A DNA stretch of 64,000 nt from Methanofollis sp. UBA420 (GTDB lineage Archaea; Halobacteriota; Methanomicrobia; Methanomicrobiales; Methanofollaceae), in assembly GCF_002498315.1 (NCBI RefSeq), contig NZ_DAGX01000005.1:95858-159857 (forward strand), read 5' to 3'. The first letter of the stretch is position 1; each line of letters starts with the position of its first letter. Positions 1-8,507 of the stretch are shown here, piece after piece. A program made the translations under genes and the position numbers. Under the pieces are notes generated by a model, which was given only the letters and a program-made list of their open reading frames with translations, was not told where the DNA came from and searched no databases.

Positions 1-786
1 GCCTGCTCCATCGCCGGTTCCGACTCGGGGGGAGGTGCCGGTATCCAGGCCGACCTCAAGACTTTTGCCGCGTATGGCGTGTGGGGGACGTCGGCGATCG
101 CGGCGGTGACGGCGCAGAACCCCGGTGGCGTGGCCGGGGTGTGGACCCTCTCCCCTGACGCCGTTGCCGCCCAGGTAAAGGCAATCTTCGAGGCCTTCCC
201 TGTCGGCGCCGTCAAGACCGGGATGCTCGCAGAGGCCGGGGTCATTCACGCGGTGGCCGCCGCCCTGCCTGCCGGCGTCCCGCTTGTTATCGACCCGGTG
301 ATGGTGGCGACGTCGGGTGCCCCCCTGCTTGCGGAGGAAGCCATCGACGCCCTGATCGCCGACCTGATCCCCCATGCCGCGGTAGTGACGCCGAACCTCC
401 CTGAAGCGGAGGTGCTGGCGGGTTTTCCGGTCGACGGGCCTGATGGGATGCGGGAGGCAGGGCGGGCAATCCTCGCGATGGGCGCCGGTGCCGTGATCGT
501 GAAGGGGGGTCACCTGAGGAGCGAACCGACCGACATCCTCATCGATGCAACAGGGGAGGTTGTCCTATCCGGCCTCCGCCACCCCTATGCCGCCCACGGT
601 ACGGGCTGCTGTTTTTCCGCGGCCCTTGCCGCGGGACTCGCCCGCGGCATGCCTCTTCGGGACGCCTTTGTCGCGGCAAAGACTTTCATCGACGGTGCCA
701 TCGCCCATGCCGTCCCCGACCTCCGGGATCGCCGGTCGGTGAACCCCCTGTGGCAGTGCGGCGGGGGGGGCTCCCCATATGTGTGA
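1..786 (+). CDS. thiD: Hydroxymethylpyrimidine/phosphomethylpyrimidine kinase, 5' end missing
   Basis: This ribokinase-fold enzyme phosphorylates HMP and HMP-phosphate in thiamine biosynthesis. The reading frame is open from base 1 and starts inside the family's N-terminal motif AGSDSGGGAGIQADLKTF, so only about seven residues are lost before the window. Further family signatures follow: IDPVMVATSG, VTPNLPEAEVL, a VKGGH segment, and the C-terminal HGTGCCFSAALAAGLARG, which holds the anion hole and catalytic region. The protein ends at the normal place for a stand-alone ThiD, without the C-terminal ThiN or ThiE fusion found in some archaea. An internal GTG at 79 is not the true start. Identification is firm. 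Confidence 0.93.
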   Translation, partial: ACSIAGSDSGGGAGIQADLKTFAAYGVWGTSAIAAVTAQNPGGVAGVWTLSPDAVAAQVKAIFEAFPVGAVKTGMLAEAGVIHAVAAALPAGVPLVIDPVMVATSGAPLLAEEAIDALIADLIPHAAVVTPNLPEAEVLAGFPVDGPDGMREAGRAILAMGAGAVIVKGGHLRSEPTDILIDATGEVVLSGLRHPYAAHGTGCCFSAALAAGLARGMPLRDAFVAAKTFIDGAIAHAVPDLRDRRSVNPLWQCGGGGSPYV

Positions 787-1212
787 TAATAGCCTTTGAA
801 AAACAGAATTTGATTATAATTGTAACTTTTTTCGATTTCTGGATAGTATGAAACCAACAATGAAATACATATGGTTATATATCGTGGCGAAATGATGGGG
901 GCGTCTGCCCTCCCTTCTTCACCCCTTTTTTGCGGCGGAGATCGATCGGCCGCGTGATCCTGTCTGCCCGAGATCCAGCATATCTGCCCTCGATACGGCA
1001 ATGGGGCCGGGATTCGCTCCCCTCCCCTGCCCGGCACTGCGGGGCGGGAATGGACCATAACCCTCCGACGAGTTCACCCGAATTTTCTGAGATTTAGCCC
1101 CGAAATTCCAATATTGCTGGCGAATATTCTCTGATGCGAATCGGAGTATTTATATATCCAATTCTGGCACCTTATGATATCCAGCCTCAGATGAGGTCTG
1201 GAGGTGAAAACG
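787..1212 (+). promoter_or_regulatory. Intergenic region with pilin promoter
   Basis: No gene is supported between thiD and the first pilin. A TATA box (TTTATATA) lies at 1149-1156, about 57 bases before the pilin ATG, which implies a leader of roughly 30 bases. A ribosome binding site GGAGGTGA at 1200-1207 precedes the ATG at 1213. The rest (about 900-1060) is GC-rich and pyrimidine-rich, with no ORF I would defend. Confidence 0.65.
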
Positions 1213-1602
1213 ATGAAACAGTTCGCACAGAATGAAGAAGCAGTGTCGCCGGTCATCGGCGTCATCCTCATGGTCGCCATCACGGTGATCCTCGCGGCAG
1301 TCATCGCCGCGTTCGTCTTCGGCATGGCCGGCAACATGTCCTCCACCAAGAATGTTGCCGCTACTGCAACCCAGCAGGGCACGACGGTTATCGTCACGTT
1401 CCAGGGCGGTGCCGATGCTGGTGACGTTAAATTCCTTGACTGGTCAGTTAATGGAGTTAACCAGACTCCGCTGCACCCGCTTAAGAATGTGACCGGTTCG
1501 TCCGCTCAGAATTCTTCGGGTACCAATGACAAGGACCACGTCGTCGTGACCGCAACCTTCAAGGACGGCGCGAAGCAGGTCATCCTGGACACCTTCGTCT
1601 AA
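1213..1602 (+). CDS. Type IV pilin, archaeal Pilin_N family (first of two)
   Basis: This is a small secreted pilin subunit of about 129 residues. A short charged leader (MKQFAQNEEA) is followed by VSPVIGVILMVAITVILAAV, the hallmark of euryarchaeal pilins with a class III signal processed by a PibD/EppA-type prepilin peptidase at about residue 10. The hydrophobic helix then serves as the polymerisation domain. The rest is a short polar head containing Asn-Ser/Thr sequons. I chose ATG at 1213 rather than GTG at 1204 because the ribosome binding site GGAGGTGA overlaps the GTG. It is followed 36 bases later by a second pilin, so the two are probably co-transcribed. The role (adhesion or surface appendage) is inferred from family. 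Confidence 0.88.
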   Translation: MKQFAQNEEAVSPVIGVILMVAITVILAAVIAAFVFGMAGNMSSTKNVAATATQQGTTVIVTFQGGADAGDVKFLDWSVNGVNQTPLHPLKNVTGSSAQNSSGTNDKDHVVVTATFKDGAKQVILDTFV

Positions 1603-1638
1603 ACACCCTCCCCTTTTTCTTTGTGAGGGCGGAGACCT

Positions 1639-2034
1639 ATGGTCCAATCCAATGAGCACGAAGATGCGGTCTCCCCGACCGTCGCTACCGTCCTCATGGT
1701 CGCCGTCACCGTGATTCTCGCCGCCCTTGTCGCTTCCTTCTCCCTCGGCACCCTCGGGGGCCTCTCCGGGAACGGATTCGTCGGGGCGAAGGCCGTCAGG
1801 ATGGATGACGGTGCGATCCTGGTCACCTATGTCGGCGGTGACGGTGCTGCCGCAGTCGATCACCTGAACTGGACGATCGACGGCACGGAACAGGCCGACC
1901 GTCTCGACACTACTGTCGGGTCGTCGGCCATCAATACGACGGTATCCACAGACCCCGGGAAGAAACACCGGGTCATGGTCGTCGCGACGTACGGCGACGG
2001 ATCATCGCTGATCGTCCTGGATACCGCGGTCTGA
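1639..2034 (+). CDS. Type IV pilin, archaeal Pilin_N family (second of two)
   Basis: This 131-residue pilin has leader MVQSNEHEDA followed by the hydrophobic segment VSPTVATVLMVAVTVILAAL. It shares the pilin N-terminal design of the preceding gene, but the head domain differs. The C-termini are alike: both end in a hydrophobic strand followed by LDT-V (VILDTFV and IVLDTAV), and both contain a LDWSVNG or LNWTIDG segment. They are therefore tandem paralogues rather than unrelated secreted proteins. The ATG at 1639 is preceded by GGGCGGAGA. Major and minor pilin subunits encoded together is the simplest reading. Confidence 0.86.
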   Translation: MVQSNEHEDAVSPTVATVLMVAVTVILAALVASFSLGTLGGLSGNGFVGAKAVRMDDGAILVTYVGGDGAAAVDHLNWTIDGTEQADRLDTTVGSSAINTTVSTDPGKKHRVMVVATYGDGSSLIVLDTAV

Positions 2035-2153
2035 TCGAGGAGGCACAGGGCCGGTGCCCTCCCCCTGCATACTCTCCCCCCCTGCAAAATGATGAATGAT
2101 TGTTCAGTGGACAGTTTGCGAAACCTCTTCCCCTAACTATGCGGAGATAGTCT

Positions 2154-2675
2154 ATGTACAGGATCAACCGGCCCTTCCTCTCCTCCCTTCTCGCCCTTAC
2201 CCTCGTCCTGCCTGTTAATATCTATTGTATCGGCGATGTCCTGGGCGCAGGCCTCCAGTTCCCGTTCCTGCGGTACCAGCAGACCTATCTCGGGACCAGC
2301 CTCATCACCCTTACCCGCGACCTCGATTATGTGACCGGGGGCATCCTCACCGGCCGCAGCGCCCTTTCCATCTGTCTCTGGATCGGCGGCACCCTTCTCC
2401 TCCTCGCCGCGATCACCGTCTTCGTCCTCAGGTGGCAGGAGGAATATGAAACCGTGAGAAAACCTCTTTCCCTTCTCCTCGCCGGTGCTGGCGTTGCGTA
2501 CCTCGCGTCATGCGTCGCCCAGTACGGCCCCCTCTTCCACGGCCCCGCGGGCTTCTGCATCCCGGTCGGAGTGCCCCTGATCGTCGGGGTCGCATGGTGG
2601 GCGTACCACGCCGGGGAAGACGAGGAGGAGGACAAACCAGATGGTCCCGGCGATCTTGCGGGACAGGATGAATGA
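2154..2675 (+). CDS. Small polytopic membrane protein, function unknown
   Basis: I do not recognise this 173-residue protein. It has about four hydrophobic segments (residues about 8-30, 73-93, 103-120 and 132-150) and a strongly acidic C-terminal tail (GEDEEEDKPDGPGDLAGQDE) that should face the cytoplasm. The segment between the first two helices (about 31-70) is long enough to form an extracellular loop. It follows the second pilin by about 120 bases on the same strand and may be read through with the pilins. That neighbourhood is the only hint of function. Confidence 0.7.
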   Translation: MYRINRPFLSSLLALTLVLPVNIYCIGDVLGAGLQFPFLRYQQTYLGTSLITLTRDLDYVTGGILTGRSALSICLWIGGTLLLLAAITVFVLRWQEEYETVRKPLSLLLAGAGVAYLASCVAQYGPLFHGPAGFCIPVGVPLIVGVAWWAYHAGEDEEEDKPDGPGDLAGQDE

Positions 2676-2806
2676 CAGGTGTGACAGCGAACACGGTTCC
2701 CCCTCTTTTTTGAACCCCTTTGTCCTGCAGATTTCTGATCAGAATACATGACAGATCGCATGCCTGCCGCACTCTGAAGGGGGCATAGTCCCCCTGAAAA
2801 GAGATT

Positions 2807-3361
2807 TTATCTGATATACTCTTCGAGCACCGCCGCCGCCTCGCGCTCCCGCGGCCCGCCGCACTTCCGCACGATCGCAAGGTGGTGATCGATGAGGGCC
2901 TTCAGCGCGGGGTCGCGGCTCAGCACATAGCGCGTGCCGTGGACCGCCGCCTCGACGATCCCGGCAAAGCCCCTGTTGTGGGCCCTGAGAACCGACCCGA
3001 CGACCTCCTCTCCCAGAGGTTCGAGCGTCACAAAGACCGTCTCCGCGGTCTCATGCTCCACCTTTGCGGCGAAGGCCGCCCACGCCTCGCACTTCTTCAG
3101 GCGTTCCATTTGCCTTCCGCCTGCTTCCACAGCCGCGAAGGCGGCGAGGGGCAGGTCGTCGAAGGCCGTCCGCACCCAGACGACAGGATCGTGGGTGAGG
3201 TTTGCAACCACCCACCCGTTCTTCCGGATATTCGCCTCCGTGTGCGAACCCCTGAAGAGGACCATCGAAAAAGCGCCGTTCCGGCAGATGATCCCCATCG
3301 GCGCGGCATTCCCGCCTGTCGTCGCGATCACCTCGTTGATCCCCTCGTTCAGGAATCCCAC
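2807..3361 (-). CDS. DUF447 family FMN-binding split-barrel-type protein
   Basis: This 184-residue protein starts MGFLNEGINEVIATTGGNAA and matches the archaeal DUF447 family, whose fold resembles flavin-binding split barrels. Typical features are the opening INEVIATT strand, the APMGIICRNG turn and an F-RGS-T segment. I chose GTG at 3361 because GGAGGGG lies seven bases upstream and because family members begin at this point; the open frame extends further upstream without support. It overlaps the end of the CitG-like gene by 13 bases, so the two are translationally coupled. DUF447 and CitG-like genes also recur, as I recall, in methanopterin-linked clusters of methylotrophic bacteria. A role in C1-carrier cofactor metabolism is therefore possible but unproven. 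Confidence 0.82.
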   Translation of the reverse strand: MGFLNEGINEVIATTGGNAAPMGIICRNGAFSMVLFRGSHTEANIRKNGWVVANLTHDPVVWVRTAFDDLPLAAFAAVEAGGRQMERLKKCEAWAAFAAKVEHETAETVFVTLEPLGEEVVGSVLRAHNRGFAGIVEAAVHGTRYVLSRDPALKALIDHHLAIVRKCGGPREREAAAVLEEYIR

Positions 3362-4170
3362 GACCACCCCTCCAGCAGGGCGAGGAAGATCCCCGCGATC
3401 ATGATGTCGGCAAGAGACCCGGGGTTCACCCCCGCGGCAAGACACTCCTCGTCGAAGGCGTCGAGGGAGAGGTGTCCCGCCTTCACCTCGCGGGCGCGGC
3501 GCACCGTCTCCTCCGCCTTCGCCAGGCCGAACTTCTTCGCGACAAACGTGTCGGGATAGGTACAGAGCAGGTCGAGGAACGCGGCGACGATCGCCGCCTT
3601 CCCTGTGCCATGGGAGAAGAGGAGATCTTTAGTCCGGCGGCAGAGGGCAAAACCGTTCGTCCACTCCTGCGCCACCATGTCCCTCTCTGCCGAGTAGGCC
3701 ATCACGTCGTACAGGGTCATGCCCCTTTCCCTGAGCGTCGCCGCGGCAGACGGGTCGTTCACGTCGATCTCGTCCTTCGCGAGCACCCGCACCTCTGTCG
3801 CCCCGAAGGCCCGGTAGAAGGCGACGGCGTCCTCGACAGTTGTCTCCCGCACGAGGCGTGCCGCCCCGTCCGCGCCGCCCGCGGCGACCAGAGGCATCAG
3901 CAGGATGAACGCGCCGAAATGTGTGTTTCCGCCGGAATGGCAGTTCGTGTCCATCACCGCCTCCTCGATAAGGAGGCCGAGCCCTGTACCTCCTCTCTCG
4001 GCCCTCTCCAGGGCCGGGCGGGCAAAAATTGTCGAGGCAAGGAAGTGCTCAAGGCGCGTGTCGGGATAATCGTGCCCGCGGTCCACATTCCCCGGCTTCG
4101 GGGATGCGGAGACCTCGAGCATCATCGCCATCTGCGCGAGGTCAGATCTCGTCTTCGTCCGGCACGCCAT
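3349..4170 (-). CDS. Triphosphoribosyl-dephospho-CoA synthase (CitG/MdcB) family protein
   Basis: This protein of about 273 residues belongs to the CitG family. Supporting motifs are SPKPGNVDRGHDYPDT near the N-terminus (the usual S-PKPGNV signature), DTNCHSGGNTHFGAFILLMP (the NTHLGILLL-like core) and SHGTGKAAIV. In bacteria the family makes the prosthetic group of citrate lyase, which a methanogen has no obvious use for. Here it sits between a methanogenesis marker protein and a DUF447 protein, so a different triphosphate or cofactor-precursor reaction is likely. The start at ATG 4170 is preceded by GGAGCGGG and lies inside the end of the upstream gene (29-base overlap). An alternative ATG at 4131 lacks a ribosome binding site. 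Confidence 0.82.
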   Translation of the reverse strand: MACRTKTRSDLAQMAMMLEVSASPKPGNVDRGHDYPDTRLEHFLASTIFARPALERAERGGTGLGLLIEEAVMDTNCHSGGNTHFGAFILLMPLVAAGGADGAARLVRETTVEDAVAFYRAFGATEVRVLAKDEIDVNDPSAAATLRERGMTLYDVMAYSAERDMVAQEWTNGFALCRRTKDLLFSHGTGKAAIVAAFLDLLCTYPDTFVAKKFGLAKAEETVRRAREVKAGHLSLDAFDEECLAAGVNPGSLADIMIAGIFLALLEGWSWDS

Positions 4171-5278
4171 CAAAGACCCGCTCCATGATATCTCCGGCAA
4201 GCCGGCGCTTCTGCCGCATGTACTCCACGCTGGAAAGTCCTGCCTCCTTCATAGAGAGTTCCCTGAGCATGCAGGGGGAACTCGACTTGCAGCACCAGGA
4301 AAGGGAACCAAAACATGTCGTCTTCCCCCCTGCAATCGGCGTCCCTTCCACCGCCTCTGTCTTGATCCTGATGTAGTCCTCGCGGGAGAGCCCGATACTC
4401 TCCAGGAAGGGGATCAGGGGGCAGTGCTTCACCGGCATGCAGCAGAAGGCGAGGGACCGCACGTCCCCGCCGCGGCAGAGCTGCTTCGGTGCATTGTACC
4501 ACCCGCTCTCCTCGGCCTTCCTCTGGATCGCGGCATCGATCCCGGCAAGGGTCCGCTCGTCCGACCGCCTGGCCATGGAGACCATGTCGGCCCCGTGGGC
4601 GAACATATCCATCGCACGGTCGAAGGAGGTGATCGAGTTGTTCGCAATGAGCACGAGGGGACAGGCATTCCTGATCTGCCGCAGCCGGGCGTAGCCGAAG
4701 TCCATCAGGTCGGCGTGGATGATGTCGGCACCGGCCTTCCAGAGGAGGCGGGCAAGACGGCGGTCGTCGGCGGCGACCCCGGCCCTGACCTTCACCGAGA
4801 CCGTTATGTCCCGCGCCTTGAGCGCCCTGATAATCTCCGCAAGGCGCCGGGGCTCCCTGAGCAGTGCTTCACCGCACCCGAGCGCCGTCATCGGAGGCTG
4901 GCGGCAGTGGGCGTCGACCTCGTACACGACCGCATCGCCGATCTCATCGGCGATGGCTGCATAGGAGGCGGGACTGCTCCCCCGCAGGTTCAGGCCGGTG
5001 ACGACCCCGCTTCCCTGCAGGGCGGCAATCTGGGCCTTCAACTCTGCCACGGGGTCGTCGTACAGGAACTCGGGCCGTCCGTCGGCCGCCATCGCCCTGC
5101 TCGCCTCCATCGTCTCTTCGTCGATAGAGTAGCCGCCGATGAACGCGGCGCCGATATGCTCCTTGCGGGCCAGCACATAGGCGGCGTCGGTCACCCCGGC
5201 CATTGATGCGATGACCACCGGCGTCTTCACCACCTGGTCGTTGATGATCAGTCCGCAGCGCTCGTAACAATCGATCAT
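4142..5278 (-). CDS. Methanogenesis marker 9 domain protein with dihydrouridine-synthase-like barrel
   Basis: About 378 residues. The N-terminal part is a flavin TIM barrel related to tRNA-dihydrouridine synthases and dihydroorotate dehydrogenases: TPVVIASMAGVTDAAYV, VTGLNLRGSSP, VSVKVRAGV, DIIHADLMDFG and LIANNSI. The last 90 or so residues form the cysteine-rich marker 9 domain, with CCMPVKHCPL, a second cluster CFGSLSWCCKSSSPC, and a region rich in basic residues. This domain is found almost only in methanogens. I prefer ATG 5278 (GAGGGAAGC just upstream) over GTG 5302. The gene heads a three-gene overlapping operon with the CitG-like and DUF447 genes. The cysteine clusters could hold an iron-sulfur centre. 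The biochemical role is unknown. Confidence 0.87.
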   Translation of the reverse strand: MIDCYERCGLIINDQVVKTPVVIASMAGVTDAAYVLARKEHIGAAFIGGYSIDEETMEASRAMAADGRPEFLYDDPVAELKAQIAALQGSGVVTGLNLRGSSPASYAAIADEIGDAVVYEVDAHCRQPPMTALGCGEALLREPRRLAEIIRALKARDITVSVKVRAGVAADDRRLARLLWKAGADIIHADLMDFGYARLRQIRNACPLVLIANNSITSFDRAMDMFAHGADMVSMARRSDERTLAGIDAAIQRKAEESGWYNAPKQLCRGGDVRSLAFCCMPVKHCPLIPFLESIGLSREDYIRIKTEAVEGTPIAGGKTTCFGSLSWCCKSSSPCMLRELSMKEAGLSSVEYMRQKRRLAGDIMERVFDGVPDEDEI

Positions 5279-5319
5279 GCTTCCCTCAATATTTGCCCTC
5301 ACATCTCAAAGCCCTTTTG

Positions 5320-5772
5320 TTAAAGACTATTGAGAATATAGGCATCACTCTGGCGTTCCAGCTGTATCCCTGAGGAAAAATCGCCGATGGCGATCCCGGC
5401 CTCTGACCCCCAGTAGGTGAGGAGGGTCTCCCAGGGCATCAGGTAGGCCTCGTTCTTCCGGCCGCTCCCGCCCCGAAACTCCACCGCAAGGTAGCCCCGC
5501 CGCCCTGTCCGCCTGAGGAAGTCGGTGATCGCGTCGACCTGGTGGACGCCGTTCTTGTCCTCGTGGAAGTGCTGGGAGAAGTAGATCTTCTTCCCCTTCA
5601 GGGACTTGCACTCGATGGCGCAGTAATACCGCGGGTCGAGGGAGTCGACGAGGACGTCGACGTACTGCGTCGAGTACTTGTGCTGTTTGAGGCGGTAGGC
5701 AAAACCCTGGAGGGCATGGCCCTCGAAAAATGCGTTGACGCAGTGGACAATGTCCAGCTCGAAATCACCCAT
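5320..5772 (-). CDS. PDDEXK nuclease-like protein, Hjc/RecB-nuclease type
   Basis: This 150-residue protein has the layout of a small archaeal PDDEXK nuclease. It has an N-terminal helix, then YVDVLVDSL with a candidate metal-binding Asp, then CAIECKSLKGKKIYFSQHF with the E-x-K catalytic pair, then a Gln-containing helix (VHQVDAITDFLRRTG) and a final strand GYLAVEFRGG. Archaeal Holliday junction resolvase Hjc shows the same order. The candidate could cut branched DNA or could be an inactive relative. It ends 42 bases before the marker 9 gene and is divergent from cfbA, with the promoter region at 5773-5849 between them. I cannot assign a substrate. Confidence 0.65.
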   Translation of the reverse strand: MGDFELDIVHCVNAFFEGHALQGFAYRLKQHKYSTQYVDVLVDSLDPRYYCAIECKSLKGKKIYFSQHFHEDKNGVHQVDAITDFLRRTGRRGYLAVEFRGGSGRKNEAYLMPWETLLTYWGSEAGIAIGDFSSGIQLERQSDAYILNSL

Positions 5773-5849
5773 CTGTATTCAATGTGGGCGTGGCGGCGAA
5801 AAACCAATCGGTAATACTTTTAAAGAGTAAAGGTAGTACACAGTACCAT

Positions 5850-6254
5850 ATGAAGAGAACCGGATTGTTACTTGTCGGCCACGGCAGCAAACTCCCCTAC
5901 AACAAAGAACTCATCGAGAGCACGGCAGCGATCATCGCGGAAAAGCACCCTGAGTTCCTCGTCCGCCCCGGTTTCATGAGCATGAACCAGCCCTCGGTCG
6001 AGGAGACTCTCGCCCTCTTCAAGAAGGACGAGATCGACCGTCTTGTCGTCGTCCCCCTCTTCCTTGCCAAGGGCGTCCACATCCTCCAGGACATCCCCGA
6101 ACTCCTCGGCCTCCCTGAAGGCGGGAAGAAGGGCAGCTTCGCCCACGCCTCCGGCGTCATTCCTCTCGTCTACGCCGACCCGATCGGGGGCGACCCCCTC
6201 CTCGCCGACCTTATGGTCAAGAACGCCGAAGCGGCGCTCAACTCGAAAGCCTGA
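5850..6254 (+). CDS. cfbA: Sirohydrochlorin nickel/cobalt chelatase CfbA
   Basis: CfbA inserts Ni(II) into sirohydrochlorin, the first committed step of coenzyme F430 synthesis. The short archaeal CbiX form is also able to insert cobalt. The protein is about 134 residues, as expected for the short homodimeric class. It starts MKRTGLLLVGHGSKLPYN with the metal-binding His in VGHGS, and has VVPLFLAKGVHILQDIPELL with the second conserved His. The ATG at 5850 is chosen because the frame upstream lacks homology and an AT-rich, TATA-like stretch (about 5815-5830) sits in the divergent promoter region. Six bases separate it from cfbE, which begins the rest of the operon. Confidence 0.93.
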   Translation: MKRTGLLLVGHGSKLPYNKELIESTAAIIAEKHPEFLVRPGFMSMNQPSVEETLALFKKDEIDRLVVVPLFLAKGVHILQDIPELLGLPEGGKKGSFAHASGVIPLVYADPIGGDPLLADLMVKNAEAALNSKA

Positions 6255-6260
6255 GATGGA

Positions 6261-7430
6261 ATGAAGATACTCGTCCTCGACACCATCCACGGCGGCGCCG
6301 TCATTGCGGAGGCGCTGGCGGCGGCGGGCCACGAGGTCGATGCGGTGGACGTCTACCGGGGGATCGAGGGGATACCCGCGGAGGAGGCCGCACGGAGGCG
6401 CTACGACCTCGTCGTCGCCCCGGTCCACCTCGACCCGGCCCACCCCCTTCTCGGGACGGCGCCGCGGGCCGTCACCCACCACCAGGCGGTGGCGATGCTC
6501 CTTGCAGGGAAGAGGCCGGCGCCATTCGTCGAGATCACCGGCACGCGCGGCAAGACGACGACGGCGACGGCCCTCGCCCATGTCCTCCCGGGCCCCGGCG
6601 TCCTCCACACCTCGATGGGTACCTTTGTCTATCCTGAGCGGCGCCTCCTCTGGAAACGCTCGATCACCCCTGCCTCGACGCTCGCCGCCGCCGCGGAGGC
6701 AAAAAAGATCGGCGGATGGTGTGTCGCCGAGGAGTCCCTCGGCGTCTCCGGCGCCGGCGACCTTGCCGTCCTCACCTCTGGGGACGACTACGCCTTTGCC
6801 GCCGGGAAGAAACGCGCCCTCGCCGAGAAGGTGCGCTCCCTTGCGGCGGCGCCGCAGGCGCTCGTCCCGCCCGGCGTGGCGGTGCCCGGCGCCCACGACG
6901 CTGGCATGGTCGCCGCGGTCGAGGGAACGGTATGCACCTACAGTTATGGCGGCATCGAAGGGACGTTCGAGAACACCCTCCTCGCCCTCAAGGGCTACAG
7001 AACACCCCTTCAACTCGCCGCGGCGGCGGCCTGTCTCCTCGGCGTCGACCCGGCAGGGCTTGCGTCCTTCCGACCGCTGCCCGGCAGGATGGCGGTCTCG
7101 TGGAAGGGCGGCACTCTGGTCGTCGACGCCGCGAGCAGCGGCGCGTGCCGGGAAATCGCCGTCGACGCCGCCGCCTATGCCCGCGCCCTCGGCGGTCAGG
7201 CCCCCGTCGTCCTGGTCATCGGGACAGAGGGACAGACCATCTGCGAGGGCTTCCCTGAGAGCGAGGTGGCGGCGGCGATCCGTGCGATCAGTCCCGACGA
7301 GATTGTACTTGTCGGGGACTATCCCGGCCTTGCCGGGAGACGCGCCGCAGACCTTGCAGCGGGATATGCGATCGCGGAGAAACTCACCGGCGGAGGGACC
7401 ATCATCCTTGCCGTCAAGACATGGAGGTAA
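6261..7430 (+). CDS. cfbE: Coenzyme F430 synthase, Mur-ligase-like CfbE
   Basis: CfbE is the ATP-dependent Mur-ligase-like enzyme that closes the carbocyclic F ring in the last step of F430 biosynthesis. The 389-residue protein has the Mur P-loop GTRGKTTT at residues 94-101, a SITPASTLAAAAEAKK segment and a C-terminal Rossmann-like domain (APVVLVIGTEGQ). It lies six bases after cfbA and one base before cfbD, so it is clearly part of a tightly packed F430 operon. Its place directly after cfbA, ahead of cfbD and cfbB, differs from the order of the pathway steps. Identification rests on both motif and neighbourhood. Confidence 0.92.
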   Translation: MKILVLDTIHGGAVIAEALAAAGHEVDAVDVYRGIEGIPAEEAARRRYDLVVAPVHLDPAHPLLGTAPRAVTHHQAVAMLLAGKRPAPFVEITGTRGKTTTATALAHVLPGPGVLHTSMGTFVYPERRLLWKRSITPASTLAAAAEAKKIGGWCVAEESLGVSGAGDLAVLTSGDDYAFAAGKKRALAEKVRSLAAAPQALVPPGVAVPGAHDAGMVAAVEGTVCTYSYGGIEGTFENTLLALKGYRTPLQLAAAAACLLGVDPAGLASFRPLPGRMAVSWKGGTLVVDAASSGACREIAVDAAAYARALGGQAPVVLVIGTEGQTICEGFPESEVAAAIRAISPDEIVLVGDYPGLAGRRAADLAAGYAIAEKLTGGGTIILAVKTWR

Positions 7431-7431
7431 G

Positions 7432-8505
7432 ATGCACTATATTCAACCACGGCCCAGTTCGATTGTAGCGGCCCTGTACACCGCCCGCGACCTGGAGGTG
7501 GACGTCGCCATTCTCCACGGCCCGTCCGGGTGCTCGTTCAAGCACGCCCGCCTCCTCGAAGAGGACGGGCTGCGGGTCCTGACCACCTCGCTCGCGGACA
7601 ACGAGTTCATCTTCGGCGGCCAGACCGTCCTCGAACGGGTCCTGAAGGACGCGGAGAAGGATTTCAGCCCGAAGAGGATGGCGGTCGTCGGCACCTGCGT
7701 CTCGATGATCATCGGCGAAGACCTCAGGGCGGCGATCGACTCCTCCGGCATCACGACGCCGACCATCGGGATCGACGTCCACGCCGGGTTCAGGGAGAAC
7801 ATCCAGGGGGTGATCGCCGCTCTCGAACCGGCCGCGGAGGCCGGGTGGATCAGCGCCGACGAACTTGAGAGGCAGAAGCAGTTGCTTGCGGCCGCAAACG
7901 AGGTCGAACGCCTTCGGGGCGCCGCCTCGAAACCGTACATCGAGCCCTCGCGCGGCGACCTCAAGCACCTCGCCGCCCGCCGCCTCCTTGACCTGGCCAG
8001 GAGCGGGAAGAAGGGCGTCGCCGTCATGAACGCAAAGAAGGAGACGGCCTACATGTTTGCGGACGAACTCATCGCCCTCCACGACGCCTGCCCGGACGCG
8101 GATATCACCTACGTCGCGAACCTGGAGAGCCGCGGCCTCCCGAAGGTGCGGACAGACGCCGCCAACGTCCTTGCGGGCATGCGGGAGCGCGGCCTCGACC
8201 CCGAACTCCTCGGCGCCCTCGACGAGTACGGGGCGAACGGCGACGCCGTCGGCGAACGCCTCCGGGAGATCAAGCCCGACTTCGCGTTCCTTGTCGGCGT
8301 GCCCCATGCCGTGCCGCAGGAGTACACCGCCGGCATCGAGACGATCTCTGTCACCAACGGCCCCCGGCAGGTTGCGCCCCTGAAAGACCTCGGCCATGCG
8401 ATGGTCGTCGTCGAGGTGGACCTCCACCCGAAGACCCTCGGCGTCAGGTCGATCGTCGAGAGCGAGTTCGGCGCCGTTCTGCGGAGCGTCGCCGAGGAGG
8501 AGTGA
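7432..8505 (+). CDS. cfbD: Ni-sirohydrochlorin a,c-diamide reductive cyclase, nitrogenase-like subunit CfbD
   Basis: CfbD is homologous to NifD. With the NifH-like CfbC it performs the multi-electron reduction and lactam ring formation of the F430 precursor. The protein is about 357 residues. It carries conserved cysteines in LHGPSGCSFKHARLL near the N-terminus and in VVGTCVSMIIGEDL, which are expected cluster ligands. The ATG at 7432 follows the cfbE stop by one base. The open frame reaches far upstream, but that part is only the shadow of cfbE. The partner cfbC is not in this window, which is unusual because it is required for activity. Confidence 0.92.
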   Translation: MHYIQPRPSSIVAALYTARDLEVDVAILHGPSGCSFKHARLLEEDGLRVLTTSLADNEFIFGGQTVLERVLKDAEKDFSPKRMAVVGTCVSMIIGEDLRAAIDSSGITTPTIGIDVHAGFRENIQGVIAALEPAAEAGWISADELERQKQLLAAANEVERLRGAASKPYIEPSRGDLKHLAARRLLDLARSGKKGVAVMNAKKETAYMFADELIALHDACPDADITYVANLESRGLPKVRTDAANVLAGMRERGLDPELLGALDEYGANGDAVGERLREIKPDFAFLVGVPHAVPQEYTAGIETISVTNGPRQVAPLKDLGHAMVVVEVDLHPKTLGVRSIVESEFGAVLRSVAEEE

Positions 8506-8507
8506 AC

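Noticed and set aside
6304..7431. Apparent N-terminal extension of cfbD through the cfbE region
   Set aside because: The stretch is out-of-frame reading of cfbE with low-complexity Arg/Ser/Pro; the NifD-like domain begins at ATG 7432.
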